DNA of 64,000 nt from Leyella lascolaii (GTDB taxonomy: Bacteria; Bacteroidota; Bacteroidia; Bacteroidales; Bacteroidaceae), in contig NZ_LT556036.1 of the NCBI RefSeq assembly GCF_900079775.1, positions 316,678 to 380,677 on the forward strand, in the 5' to 3' direction. Made by a program: the position numbers and the translations under genes. Under the pieces are notes generated by a model. It had not been told where the DNA came from. It worked only from the letters and a program-made list of their open reading frames with translations, and made no database searches. Within the stretch, counting starts at the first letter, position 1. Every line of letters starts with the position of its first letter. Below, piece by piece: positions 9,255 through 16,818 of the stretch.

Positions 9255-10082
9255 CTACCGCTTCGTCAAGTCTTTTTTTTTACCGCTTTCGTCCAACGTG
9301 GAGAGGAACACCCCGTGACGGAACGCCAAGTAGTCCAGGAAGTCGCCTATCAGCAGGTTTTGTACCTTGGCGGCGATAGGTATGGAGCGGCTGCCGATGC
9401 CGAGCGGGTTGGCCAACGAGGGTATCACCTCATAGAAATAGTTGCGGATAGCCGAAAGCGAGAAAATATTGCGTAGCGACTGGACGGTGTGGCCGGATAC
9501 CTTGTATTGTCCGCCCGCGATGTCCGTAAGGTAGTCGGGATAGAAGCGGAGCATCAGTTGCTCGATTTCCTCCCGGTCATCGTCATAGTCAGTGGGTATC
9601 TCCATTTCGAGGGTGTCGAAGTCGGGCATACCGGTATGTCCTTGTTGCTGCATCATCTTCAAATTGCCATAAATCATGGTGAGAAAGTCGATGGGGTTGA
9701 TTTCTTCTCCGTCATACCGCACCTCCATGTGGAGCAGGTCGCCGCTGATGGCCAACACGCTCCCTGCCTTTACCTTTGCCCCGAACGGAGCCATTGCCCT
9801 TGCCAGGTGGGCGTAAGTCACTTCATACTTGCCGTACCGGGTCACTTGGAACAGCCCCTGCCTGGGGGTGCTCCCGATTCCCGTCACCACGCCGTCGGCC
9901 ACTGCGGCCAGTATGTACCGATGCGTACCGAAATCCACGCCGTGGTGGAAAAACGTCTCGCCGCTCTTAGGATGGGCCTGTTCCCCATAGCCCAAGAGCA
10001 TCTTCACTTCGCCGTCCCGTTCCTCAAACGGCATACAGTAGCCGCTTGCGGAAACAAGGTTCATTTCTTGTGTATAGTCCAT
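9255..10082 (-). CDS. M23-like (LytM) transfer protein, frame ends at an A9 tract
   Basis: A 275-residue protein with a LytM-type domain in residues ~10-135: FHHGVDFGTHRYI for the first zinc ligands and VTYAHLARAM. The terminal HxH is altered and shortened to SGDLLHMEV, with the usual GNTGxSTGPHLH stretch missing. It may therefore be a non-catalytic wall-binding paralog. Residues ~160-265 are a separate helical domain. There is no signal peptide. The frame ends in KKKDLTKR just after a run of nine A, and the natural continuation is in the -1 frame (see 8947-9231). The restored protein would be about 380 residues. Confidence 0.65.
   Translation of the reverse strand: MDYTQEMNLVSASGYCMPFEERDGEVKMLLGYGEQAHPKSGETFFHHGVDFGTHRYILAAVADGVVTGIGSTPRQGLFQVTRYGKYEVTYAHLARAMAPFGAKVKAGSVLAISGDLLHMEVRYDGEEINPIDFLTMIYGNLKMMQQQGHTGMPDFDTLEMEIPTDYDDDREEIEQLMLRFYPDYLTDIAGGQYKVSGHTVQSLRNIFSLSAIRNYFYEVIPSLANPLGIGSRSIPIAAKVQNLLIGDFLDYLAFRHGVFLSTLDESGKKKDLTKR
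9273..9281 (-). repeat. A9 slippery tract that splits the M23-like gene
   Basis: Nine consecutive A on the coding strand, read AAA AAA AAA GAC. A -1 slip (or one extra A in the mRNA) leads into the open downstream frame. Zero frame ends five codons later. A short GCCG-CCAT-CGGC hairpin begins about 17 nt downstream. Confidence 0.7.
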
Positions 10083-10112
10083 ATTCTCGTTATTGTCAAT
10101 TTTCTTTCCGTT

Positions 10113-10748
10113 TTATCTTCGCATTCCTCCTTGGCGTTCCTGGCCCTCCTGCGGCGTTTGCCCTATGGGATGCGTCTGCTCAATCCGTGAGTTGTTACCG
10201 ATAAGCATCATGCCCAGCAGCAGGCCGCCTATCTTGCCTAACCAGCCGAAACGGCCGAACACCAACAAGGCGGAAGCCACCAAACCGAGCATTCCCAAGC
10301 CCGACACGTTTCCTTTTCCCAAATTGGAGAAGAAATTGCCGAACATATCCAAACCGTTCCCACCAGTTATGTTGCCTAAGAACGTTCCGATACCTCCCCA
10401 TGTCTGGTTCATGGTGGAAACGCCGTCCTTTACGCCTTGCAGGGCTTCACCCGCCTGGTCTACGGCCTGTTCCACACGGTCGGCGGCTTGCCCGGCCATT
10501 TCCACTCCTTTATCCACGTTCTCTTCACCGACCAGCACGTCGGCCACGGTGCGCACCACCGGCTTGTCGTTCACGATGTTCTCCCACGCAAGGTAACCCA
10601 TGCCGCCTCCGACGACTGCAGTCTTGGTGGCGTGCCCGAATCCGGCAAGGGTGCGTTGGGGATGCACCACCGCCCCGCCCATCGAGCGGGTGACGGGGTT
10701 GTTGACCAGTTTCTTGCCAAAACCCAGTATTCTTGCCCATCCTGCCAT
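10113..10748 (-). CDS. membrane protein of the transfer operon, unknown
   Basis: A 211-residue protein. The N-terminal ~60 residues include RSMGGAVVHPQRTLAGFGHA. A helical, acidic middle follows, with heptad-like character (VEQAVDQAGEALQGVKDGV). The C-terminal half is Gly-rich and hydrophobic (GMLGLVASALLVFGRFGWLG, then KIGGLLLGMMLIGNN), which I read as one or two membrane segments. A charged Gln/Gly tail ends in GGMRR. No family is recognised. The Gly-rich membrane part resembles that of the 610-residue protein encoded just downstream. Confidence 0.55.
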   Translation of the reverse strand: MAGWARILGFGKKLVNNPVTRSMGGAVVHPQRTLAGFGHATKTAVVGGGMGYLAWENIVNDKPVVRTVADVLVGEENVDKGVEMAGQAADRVEQAVDQAGEALQGVKDGVSTMNQTWGGIGTFLGNITGGNGLDMFGNFFSNLGKGNVSGLGMLGLVASALLVFGRFGWLGKIGGLLLGMMLIGNNSRIEQTHPIGQTPQEGQERQGGMRR

Positions 10749-10782
10749 ATCCTATAATTATTTTGTAGTTGTTTCCATCCGT

Positions 10783-11466
10783 TTATAAATCTCCGTTTCT
10801 TCTCCATCTGCGCATGGCGGCACGGGCGATTTCTGCCTTGTCCGCTTTTTGCGGCCTTGCCCCTTCATCGATGGTCGCCCACACATCGGCCAGCGAGGTG
10901 TATTTCACCGCCAAAGTCAGGTGGCGAAGTTTTTTGTTCATCGCTTTCAGCTTCGGCCGGATGCCGAACACCAATTCTATCCGTTGTTTCTCAGTCATCT
11001 TGGTGTCGCTCAGGCATACTTGCCGGATGTCGTTCACGATTTCCACGCTGCCCAATATCAGTTCTTGATAGATGCGGTTGCGGTTCGGGGTGAGTGCCAC
11101 GGCAATGGCATTCCCTGCATGGCTGCGCAGCTGGTCGTTCAGGCTTCCCATGTTCTCGGCCAGTTTGCCTACCTCGTGGTAGAAGCCGTATATCTGTGCC
11201 GCATAGCTGATGATGTCGCGGAAAGAATCGAGGTAGTCGTTGAACTTCCGTCGGATGTCCGTCGTGCCTTCCACTTCCTCCCGTGTCCAGATATGCCCGG
11301 TGGTCTGCATCAGCATCGCCCGTTCCTGTGCCTTCAACTGGTTTTCCGCCTTTTCGGTATAGAGGTACACCATCCCGGCCAGGGTCGGGTCGATTTGCGC
11401 CTTTAATTGCAACGAGCAGACAAGCAGCAAGCCCATTATCACGATATGTTTCTTTATCCCTCCCAT
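10783..11466 (-). CDS. secreted helical transfer protein, paralog A
   Basis: A 227-residue protein with a clear signal peptide (KKHIVIMGLLLVCSLQLKAQ), cleaved near residue 24. The mature part is almost entirely helical. The C-terminus has KKLRHLTLAVKYTSLADVWA and ends ARAAMRRWRRNGDL. The gene directly upstream encodes a protein of the same length with the same layout and a matching end (HAALDRWRRAAKIIQ). The two look like an old tandem duplication. Position in the operon suggests a periplasmic component of the mating channel. The specific role is unknown. Confidence 0.65.
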   Translation of the reverse strand: MGGIKKHIVIMGLLLVCSLQLKAQIDPTLAGMVYLYTEKAENQLKAQERAMLMQTTGHIWTREEVEGTTDIRRKFNDYLDSFRDIISYAAQIYGFYHEVGKLAENMGSLNDQLRSHAGNAIAVALTPNRNRIYQELILGSVEIVNDIRQVCLSDTKMTEKQRIELVFGIRPKLKAMNKKLRHLTLAVKYTSLADVWATIDEGARPQKADKAEIARAAMRRWRRNGDL

Positions 11467-11490
11467 GCTTCATTCATCATTATTTTTTCT

Positions 11491-12183
11491 TCATTGAATG
11501 ATTTTTGCCGCCCTCCTCCATCTGTCTAAGGCAGCATGGGCCACTTCCCCGTTGCTACGGTCTATCATCCCGGCCGTGACGCTGTTCCACACATCAGTCA
11601 TGGTGTAGTAGCGGATGCTCAGATGCAGCAGGTACAGTTTCTTGCTGAAAGCATCCAGCCTGTCGGACAAAGCCCAGAGGGTTTCGCTCCGTTCTGCACC
11701 TGTCAGCATGTTCTGCGGCCCTCCGGTAGCTACGGCATTTCTGAGTAGCGTATAAACCGAAACAAGTTCAGTGGCCGTTTCAATGTAGAGGTTGTTCATG
11801 CTCATCGTGGCGACAATGCCTTGCGGATTGTGGGTGATGGCCTTGCGCAGTTTGCCAAGAGTGATGAAAATGCGTACCCCGTCCTCATACAGGGTGGTGG
11901 CTGCTTTCAGCGAGGAGGCATAACCTTCCACCGTTTGCAGGTAGTCGCTGTATTTGCGTTCCCATTCATGAATGCGGTTGAACTCGGCGGCGATGGTGTT
12001 CTGCAAGACCGCCGTTTTAGTCTGGCCTTCAATCTGGTCTTGTATCTGGCTATTGATAGCCTCGTTGCCTTCTGCCAAGGCCAACCATTCCAAAGGGTTG
12101 GTCTGTACGAATTGCGCTTGTACCCGGATGCCGGCGCACAAGGCAAATACGATGGCCCATATCTTAACGGTTCGTGATTTCAT
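11491..12183 (-). CDS. secreted helical transfer protein, paralog B
   Basis: A 230-residue protein with an N-terminal signal sequence (VKIWAIVFALCAGIRVQAQ). A helical mature region includes EFNRIHEWERKYSDYLQTVE and LHLSIRYYTMTDVWNSV. It is a paralog of the next gene (10783-11466): equal length, same order of helices, shared TxxDVW and AALxRWRR motifs. Its 5' end overlaps the PH-domain gene by 20 bp, which indicates tight co-translation. Probably periplasmic; function inferred only from context. Confidence 0.65.
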   Translation of the reverse strand: MKSRTVKIWAIVFALCAGIRVQAQFVQTNPLEWLALAEGNEAINSQIQDQIEGQTKTAVLQNTIAAEFNRIHEWERKYSDYLQTVEGYASSLKAATTLYEDGVRIFITLGKLRKAITHNPQGIVATMSMNNLYIETATELVSVYTLLRNAVATGGPQNMLTGAERSETLWALSDRLDAFSKKLYLLHLSIRYYTMTDVWNSVTAGMIDRSNGEVAHAALDRWRRAAKIIQ

Positions 12184-12670
12184 AGATTCCCTTTCTTCGT
12201 TTGTTCAATTCTACCCGTCCACGGATGACAGTCACCAAATCGTCATTTATCCCCATGCCGATGATGTCAAGCTGTGGCGTGGTGCGGTCGCCTGAATGGA
12301 CGCTCACGGTTTTCAGCCCGCAAAGTTGTTGCAGCAGGTTGCTCCGCTCGGCGAAATCCACTACCCGGTATAGTTCCACGTAATCGCTGCTCCGGGTAAT
12401 CACCCCATGTTCATATATAAGTTGTTCGTCCGTAATGCGGTAAATCATGCGTTTGAGGTAGATAAAACGGTAAGCCAAGACCAACGACATGGCCACTGAC
12501 AACCAAAGCAACAATCCCTTTAACGGCATTCCGTCCATCCCGGCACAAGCGTAACCGCACAGGTCGAGCGTCAGCAACGGCAGGTTGTCGATAAAAAACT
12601 GCAACGTCCGTGGTCGTAATTGCAGGGTGCCGGGTAGCATGAATGGGGATTGTGAATTAATCTGTGTCAT
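12164..12670 (-). CDS. PH-domain (YdbS/YdbT-like) membrane protein
   Basis: A 168-residue protein. Two hydrophobic segments lie around residues 27-45 and 50-70 (LKGLLLWLSVAMSLVLAYRF). They are followed by a bacterial PH-type domain (MIYRITDEQLIYEHGVITR, then VVDFAERSNLLQQL and TVSVHSGDRTTPQLDI). This layout matches the bPH_2 family. It overlaps the primase-like gene upstream by 4 bp (ATGA) and the next gene by 20 bp, so it belongs to the same operon. Probably an inner-membrane protein; no enzymatic motif is seen. Confidence 0.75.
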   Translation of the reverse strand: MTQINSQSPFMLPGTLQLRPRTLQFFIDNLPLLTLDLCGYACAGMDGMPLKGLLLWLSVAMSLVLAYRFIYLKRMIYRITDEQLIYEHGVITRSSDYVELYRVVDFAERSNLLQQLCGLKTVSVHSGDRTTPQLDIIGMGINDDLVTVIRGRVELNKRRKGIYEITNR

Positions 12671-13917
12671 CGCCTGAATCTGGTTTGTTTTTCTTCTGTA
12701 TTATCTTGTTCCATGCTCTCGTCCATCCGTTTGTCCAAGAGTTGGTCGTTCCAGTCCTTGTAACCCTCGCTGGGAGGACGGTAATCGATATGCTGTTTCT
12801 CCAAGCCGAGTTCCTTACAGATGGCGTCAAAGTCAAAGGTGGCCACATTCATTTCGTGCCGCCTGTATTTCCCTGTCAAGTCGGTGACAACCAAGGTGCC
12901 TTTCTTGGTCGTATGCGAGTTGAATACCCTCCCGTTCACCTGCAAGGCGAAGTTCACGGCATAAAGCTGTCCTGCGCGGTCGCGGTCGAAACAGAGGTGG
13001 TGGTTGGCATCGGGTGTCTGCTCCAGCATCCCGGCAAACTGCCGCACGCTTGGGGTACCGCCCGTGGAAACAAACACGGCATTTCCCAAGTCGGCGTATG
13101 CCACATTTCCCTTCTTTTCAATTTGGTAGAACGCCATCGCATCGAAGGCGCTCTCAAACCAATACACATCCTTTGCTCCCGACAGCGGTGTGGTATAGCC
13201 CACATCGCTGCGGTGCTGCTCAAGCCTGCCTATCCACATGCCTTCGGTGGCGTTACTCCCTGCCGCCATGCCCTTGTAAGCGGTCTTCCCCTCGGCATTG
13301 GGGCGGCTGCGTTCTTCCAAACCGACAATCTGTTTGCCCGGCCATGCGGGCAGCGACAATGGAAAAGCGAGGTTGGTGAACGACTTGCCGTCTGTCCGAT
13401 GTCTGGAAGCAAGGAAGAAATGGCCGCAAAAGGCACGTTGGGTGTCGAGGTCTATCCCTCGGTTCTTGAAATAGGGATAGAACTTCTTCTGGCTCTCCCA
13501 ATCGTCCATGCGGAAGGCTTGCTGGTCGTATTCGTCGATGTCAAACGGTTTGCCCTCCTTGCCGGGGTTGAATATCCTTGTTTCACGGATTTCCTGCGGT
13601 TCGTTCAACAGGCGGCGACATACGAGGTTGACCAACCGGTCGGCGGACATCCCCGGAGTGTATTCGGCAAAGAAGTGGGGATGTTCCTTGATGAAGGAGA
13701 TGACGTTGTAGTTCTTGCGTTCGGGTGGTTGGAAGCAGCAGAAGCCGTTGCCGGTGACGATGAACTTGTCGCCGCGCACCCTGCGCCCGTCGCTGTCAAT
13801 GCGGACATACGACGGATAACGCAGTCCGTCACGACGGTTCAGCCGATAGCCTGCGTCCACCAGCAATTCCTGTATGCTCAGTCGCCTCTTGTAATCCTCG
13901 TAAGTCAGTTCTGCCAT
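12667..13917 (-). CDS. toprim-domain primase-like protein (TraP-like)
   Basis: About 416 residues from the ATG at 13917; a TTG six bases earlier is also open. The N-terminal ~100 residues (RRLSIQELLVDAGYRLNRRDG, ending NVISFIKEHPHFF) match the CHC2-like or DUF3991-type region found ahead of toprim domains. The toprim core has the conserved Glu in WFESAFDAMAFYQ and an Asp pair in HHLCFDRDRAGQLY. CTn transfer operons carry a TraP primase that may prime complementary-strand synthesis in the recipient, and this gene fits that role. It is preceded by an AAGAAT-type repeat spacer. Confidence 0.75.
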   Translation of the reverse strand: MAELTYEDYKRRLSIQELLVDAGYRLNRRDGLRYPSYVRIDSDGRRVRGDKFIVTGNGFCCFQPPERKNYNVISFIKEHPHFFAEYTPGMSADRLVNLVCRRLLNEPQEIRETRIFNPGKEGKPFDIDEYDQQAFRMDDWESQKKFYPYFKNRGIDLDTQRAFCGHFFLASRHRTDGKSFTNLAFPLSLPAWPGKQIVGLEERSRPNAEGKTAYKGMAAGSNATEGMWIGRLEQHRSDVGYTTPLSGAKDVYWFESAFDAMAFYQIEKKGNVAYADLGNAVFVSTGGTPSVRQFAGMLEQTPDANHHLCFDRDRAGQLYAVNFALQVNGRVFNSHTTKKGTLVVTDLTGKYRRHEMNVATFDFDAICKELGLEKQHIDYRPPSEGYKDWNDQLLDKRMDESMEQDNTEEKQTRFRR

Positions 13918-13963
13918 GACCAATTCTCAATTCCTCATTCTTAATTCTTCATTCTTCGTTGAA
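13918..13963 (-). repeat. AAGAAT-type intergenic spacer
   Basis: Between the 537-residue gene and the primase-like gene, the minus strand reads a run of imperfect GAAGAAT/TAAGAAT/GAGAATT units right up to the start codon. Similar spacers occur at four other junctions in the window. Confidence 0.6.
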
Positions 13964-15577
13964 TCACATTCCATGCCGCATCTCATGCTGCATCCGTTCC
14001 GTGTTCACGGCCGCCTCATAGTTGCGTGCCGCCACATCCATCGGTGTGTCCACACCGGGCTTGAAATAGCAGCGTGGGGGTGGAGGGCCGTGCCTTTCTA
14101 AGTAGATGTCGGGGCGTGGGCCACGGCCCAGTTCGCCCATAACGGCCACGCCCGCCAACAAAGCCGCCCCGATTTTCGTTCCCAACGGCACGTTGTCCCT
14201 CGATTTCATGTCCACTTCCCCGAATATCTTGGAAAACAGTTTCAAGCGGTGGTAGTCATCGATGGCCATGAACTTGTCATATTGCTTCTGGGTGATTTCG
14301 TGGCTCACGGCCTCTCCGTCAATGACGGCGGTCATACGGTACTTACCCTCGGTCTCGGTGGGCTCTACCCGAATCTCGTCCACCGTCACCTCCCGTCCGT
14401 GCCTCCCTTCCCTGTACCAGCCTTTGTCGGGATGGATATAGGCAAGGTCGTTACCGTCCATCACCACCGTGTCTTTGGGCAGTTCCCTTTCTTCGGGCAC
14501 TACGGATAACCCTTCATTGGCATATTGTCCTTGCCCGCCTTGCAATCCCTGCATTCCTTGCTCCAGTTGCTCCGCTTGGGCAAGCTGGCGGTTCAGGTCT
14601 TCCATGACAGCCGGATGCAGTTCGATGGCAATCGTCTTGTCGCTGTTCAGCATATCCATCGTGATGGGAACGGAAAAATCCTCTTTGATGATGCCGTTGA
14701 TGATTTCCAGCCGCTTTTCCACCGGCATTTCCTGCGCGGAATTGTGGGTCAATGCAGCCAGTTCCTCCTCTTTCAAGTCATATTGCAGGTCTGCGGGAAT
14801 GGAGGCGGATTGTATGGTCAGCGTCTTGCGTTCGGGGTCGATAAGTATGCCGTGGCTTGCCAGGCATTCCTGCCATTTCTCGTTGGTGAAATAGACGGGT
14901 GAGGTAATGAGTGTGTGATAAGGTTTGGCCGGTTCGGTAGGACGTGGCCTCGGTTGCAAGGGTGTGATGACCGTTTCCAGTTCCTCCAACACATCCTGCC
15001 CGGCCACCGTAGCGGTGGGATGCCCCTTGTAGTAGAAGCCATAACCGCCGCTCTGCAACTCTCCGGGTTTCATGCGTCCGTCAGGCCGGTTGGGCACTAT
15101 CGGTGCGCCGGGATAGTAAAGGTTACCGCCGATGCGTCGCAGGTGGAAGCCGTCCTGCTGGCGGGGTGTCCAGCCGAGGAAGCAGGCTCCCCAGGGGTGG
15201 CGCAAAGGAAATGGGCGTCCAAGCCGTCCGTATTCGCCCGCACCGATGCGGTAGCCGTGTAACCCCATGGCCACTCGTCCGTTGGCGTTCCGTGCGTGTA
15301 CGAAATCTCTGGGCAAGTCGAAATCCGCCGCCACGATGCTGGCGAAGGTGTTGTAGCACCGTCGGTTGGCGTAGTTTGTGCCCCAGTCGGTCAGTGCCTG
15401 CAACTGCTTTTCGGTAATGGGATAGGAAAGCAACGGGGAGTCATGCCCCTGCACAAGCAGGACAAATCCTTCGCTACTTCCCGCTATATGTCCTCTCATG
15501 CCGTTGCGGGCCAACAGGTCTCGCATCTCCGGCGGCAGTTCCAAGGGGCGGGGGGTGGTATTCTTTCGTATGCTCAT
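13964..15577 (-). CDS. DUF3945/DUF4099-like conjugation protein
   Basis: A 537-residue protein. The N-terminal ~190 residues are Arg/Gly-rich and unassigned. A middle region (VYFTNEKWQECLASHGILI, later QEMPVEKRLEIINGIIKEDF) and a C-terminal region (KYRMTAVIDGEAVSHEITQK, then QYDKFMAIDDYHRLKLFSKI) have the alternating strand/helix pattern of DUF4099/DUF3945 domains in Bacteroidales elements. One hydrophobic segment (GTKIGAALLAGVAVMGEL) lies near residue 470. A Gln/Gly-rich linker (QGMQGLQGGQGQY) joins the parts. The domain names are tentative and the function unknown. Confidence 0.6.
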   Translation of the reverse strand: MSIRKNTTPRPLELPPEMRDLLARNGMRGHIAGSSEGFVLLVQGHDSPLLSYPITEKQLQALTDWGTNYANRRCYNTFASIVAADFDLPRDFVHARNANGRVAMGLHGYRIGAGEYGRLGRPFPLRHPWGACFLGWTPRQQDGFHLRRIGGNLYYPGAPIVPNRPDGRMKPGELQSGGYGFYYKGHPTATVAGQDVLEELETVITPLQPRPRPTEPAKPYHTLITSPVYFTNEKWQECLASHGILIDPERKTLTIQSASIPADLQYDLKEEELAALTHNSAQEMPVEKRLEIINGIIKEDFSVPITMDMLNSDKTIAIELHPAVMEDLNRQLAQAEQLEQGMQGLQGGQGQYANEGLSVVPEERELPKDTVVMDGNDLAYIHPDKGWYREGRHGREVTVDEIRVEPTETEGKYRMTAVIDGEAVSHEITQKQYDKFMAIDDYHRLKLFSKIFGEVDMKSRDNVPLGTKIGAALLAGVAVMGELGRGPRPDIYLERHGPPPPRCYFKPGVDTPMDVAARNYEAAVNTERMQHEMRHGM

Positions 15578-15608
15578 CTCGGGTTATTCTCATGCTGTTA
15601 TACGATAA

Positions 15609-15833
15609 TCAGGCATCGCCGTTGGCGAGTGCAGTTTCTATCTCCTCCTGCTTCATGTCGAGGAAGCGCAAGGCGGTGTCGTCGTCCATTGGCAGGTCGC
15701 GCAGGCGGCAGTACTTTTCGTATTCCGTCCTCCATTCCCTCGAATGGTGCCATACATAGTCTTTCCAACCATATTCACCGCTCTGCACCTTTTCCACAAG
15801 GGTTTCTTCCGGGTAGTATTCTTCTTTTGACAT
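15609..15833 (-). CDS. small acidic hypothetical protein
   Basis: A 74-residue protein rich in Glu, Asp and Trp (LVEKVQSGEYGWKDYVWHHS, later DDTALRFLDMKQEEIETAL). There is no membrane segment. It starts 6 nt after the stop of the DUF4099-like gene, so it belongs to the same operon. No family is recognised. Confidence 0.6.
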   Translation of the reverse strand: MSKEEYYPEETLVEKVQSGEYGWKDYVWHHSREWRTEYEKYCRLRDLPMDDDTALRFLDMKQEEIETALANGDA

Positions 15834-15839
15834 GATGCC

Positions 15840-16604
15840 TTATAGTTTGGGAGTGTTGGCGTTCTGCATCCTGTGCTGGCTGCTCCGCTTCAACTCGTTC
15901 CACATTTCCTCGGTGTAGTCGTCCTCGTGCACATAGTCGAGACCGCCCTCGCCGTCTGCGACCCAGCAGCCGAAACAGCCGAAGTTGTACTTGTCCCATT
16001 CGCGTTTCGCTTCCTGCTTCCATTGTACACTGTCACCCGCGCACACCAACAGGCCCGTAGGCTCGTTCAGGTCGATGCCGATGGTCATCAGTTCATCGCC
16101 CTCGGCCACGGTCAGCGGTTCACCTACCCGCAGGCAGTTGATTTCAGCATGGGAAAGGTGGAACTCGTCGGCTATGATTTGCAGGTTGCGCCCAATGACG
16201 GGTGTGGGTACGGAGAGGATTTGCTTCGTGCCGGAATCTATCTGGTGGAACGCCTGCACGGGGTTGTCACTGTCGCCTTGCATCGGTGCAATGACCGCCT
16301 TTCCTTCTATAAGGCGTTGTTTCTGCTCTTCGCTGAACCGCTCCAAGCGGCTCTCCACCAGCACGGGATAAAACAGCACATCGGCGGTGCCGTCCTCACG
16401 CCGCACCAACGAGAAGCGTGTCCGGGCATGAATGGTGTTGCCTTCCGAATCGTCCACACGAATGGGCAAAATGGGTGAACGGCGGCCCGAATGGATGGCT
16501 TGCAGCACATTCACCGGCAGGTCGCCTATCATCTCCCTTGTCAGTCCGAATTGTTCGAGGATGCCGTAGGGCACTTCCTCCTCGGGGAATTTGTATCTGT
16601 TCAT
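15840..16604 (-). CDS. DUF4099-like protein, first gene of the leftward transfer operon
   Basis: A 254-residue protein. Residues ~1-60 have EEEVPYGILEQFGLTREMIG and a DLPVNVLQAIHSGRRSPIL motif. Residues ~95-200 contain RFSEEQKQRLIEGKAVIA and a paired VGEPLTVAEGDELMTIGID, a layout seen in DUF4099 proteins of Bacteroidales mobile elements. The C-terminal part has an unusual Trp/Cys segment (FGCFGCWVADGEGG). It is the first gene after the promoter at 16631-16638. The role is unknown; proteins of this group sit in element operons with ArdC and primases. Confidence 0.6.
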   Translation of the reverse strand: MNRYKFPEEEVPYGILEQFGLTREMIGDLPVNVLQAIHSGRRSPILPIRVDDSEGNTIHARTRFSLVRREDGTADVLFYPVLVESRLERFSEEQKQRLIEGKAVIAPMQGDSDNPVQAFHQIDSGTKQILSVPTPVIGRNLQIIADEFHLSHAEINCLRVGEPLTVAEGDELMTIGIDLNEPTGLLVCAGDSVQWKQEAKREWDKYNFGCFGCWVADGEGGLDYVHEDDYTEEMWNELKRSSQHRMQNANTPKL

Positions 16605-16606
16605 TC

Positions 16607-16658
16607 GTCCGAAATTTATTTGTTCTCGGACAAATGTAAGACGGCTGCAAGCGGCAAA
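16607..16658 (-). promoter_or_regulatory. promoter and inverted repeat for the leftward conjugation operon
   Basis: On the minus strand a Bacteroidetes -7 box TACATTTG lies at 16631-16638, with a TTTG at 16655-16658 as a possible -33 box (spacing 16, shorter than the usual ~19-21). Between the -7 box and the ATG at 16604 is an inverted repeat, GTCCGA (16607-16612) with TCGGAC (16626-16631). It overlaps the expected transcription start and could be an operator or leader hairpin. Confidence 0.5.
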
Positions 16659-16744
16659 AGAAAGTGCAAGAAGAAATCTGCCCGGATTTAGGCTTAATTA
16701 TGTTGGCAACCGAAAATCATACTGTCAATCATACTTCAAACGAA

Positions 16745-16788
16745 GAATGGGGCTTCCCTAAGCACGTTCGTGCCGGGAAGCCCCATTC
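16745..16788. terminator. strong hairpin terminator
   Basis: A perfect 14-bp stem, GAATGGGGCTTCCC (16745-16758) with GGGAAGCCCCATTC (16775-16788), encloses a 16-nt loop that holds a smaller GCAC/GTGC stem. It lies just downstream of the AlbA_2/ATPase gene and separates that gene from the transfer operon. Confidence 0.8.
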
Positions 16789-16818
16789 GGGTATAAGTCG
16801 TTATGTTTACAGGTACAA

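Noticed and set aside
12664..13944. A 426-codon open frame on the + strand
   Set aside because: It is the antisense of the toprim primase-like gene, which has clear motifs. The + frame gives a low-complexity Val/His/Gln protein without motifs.
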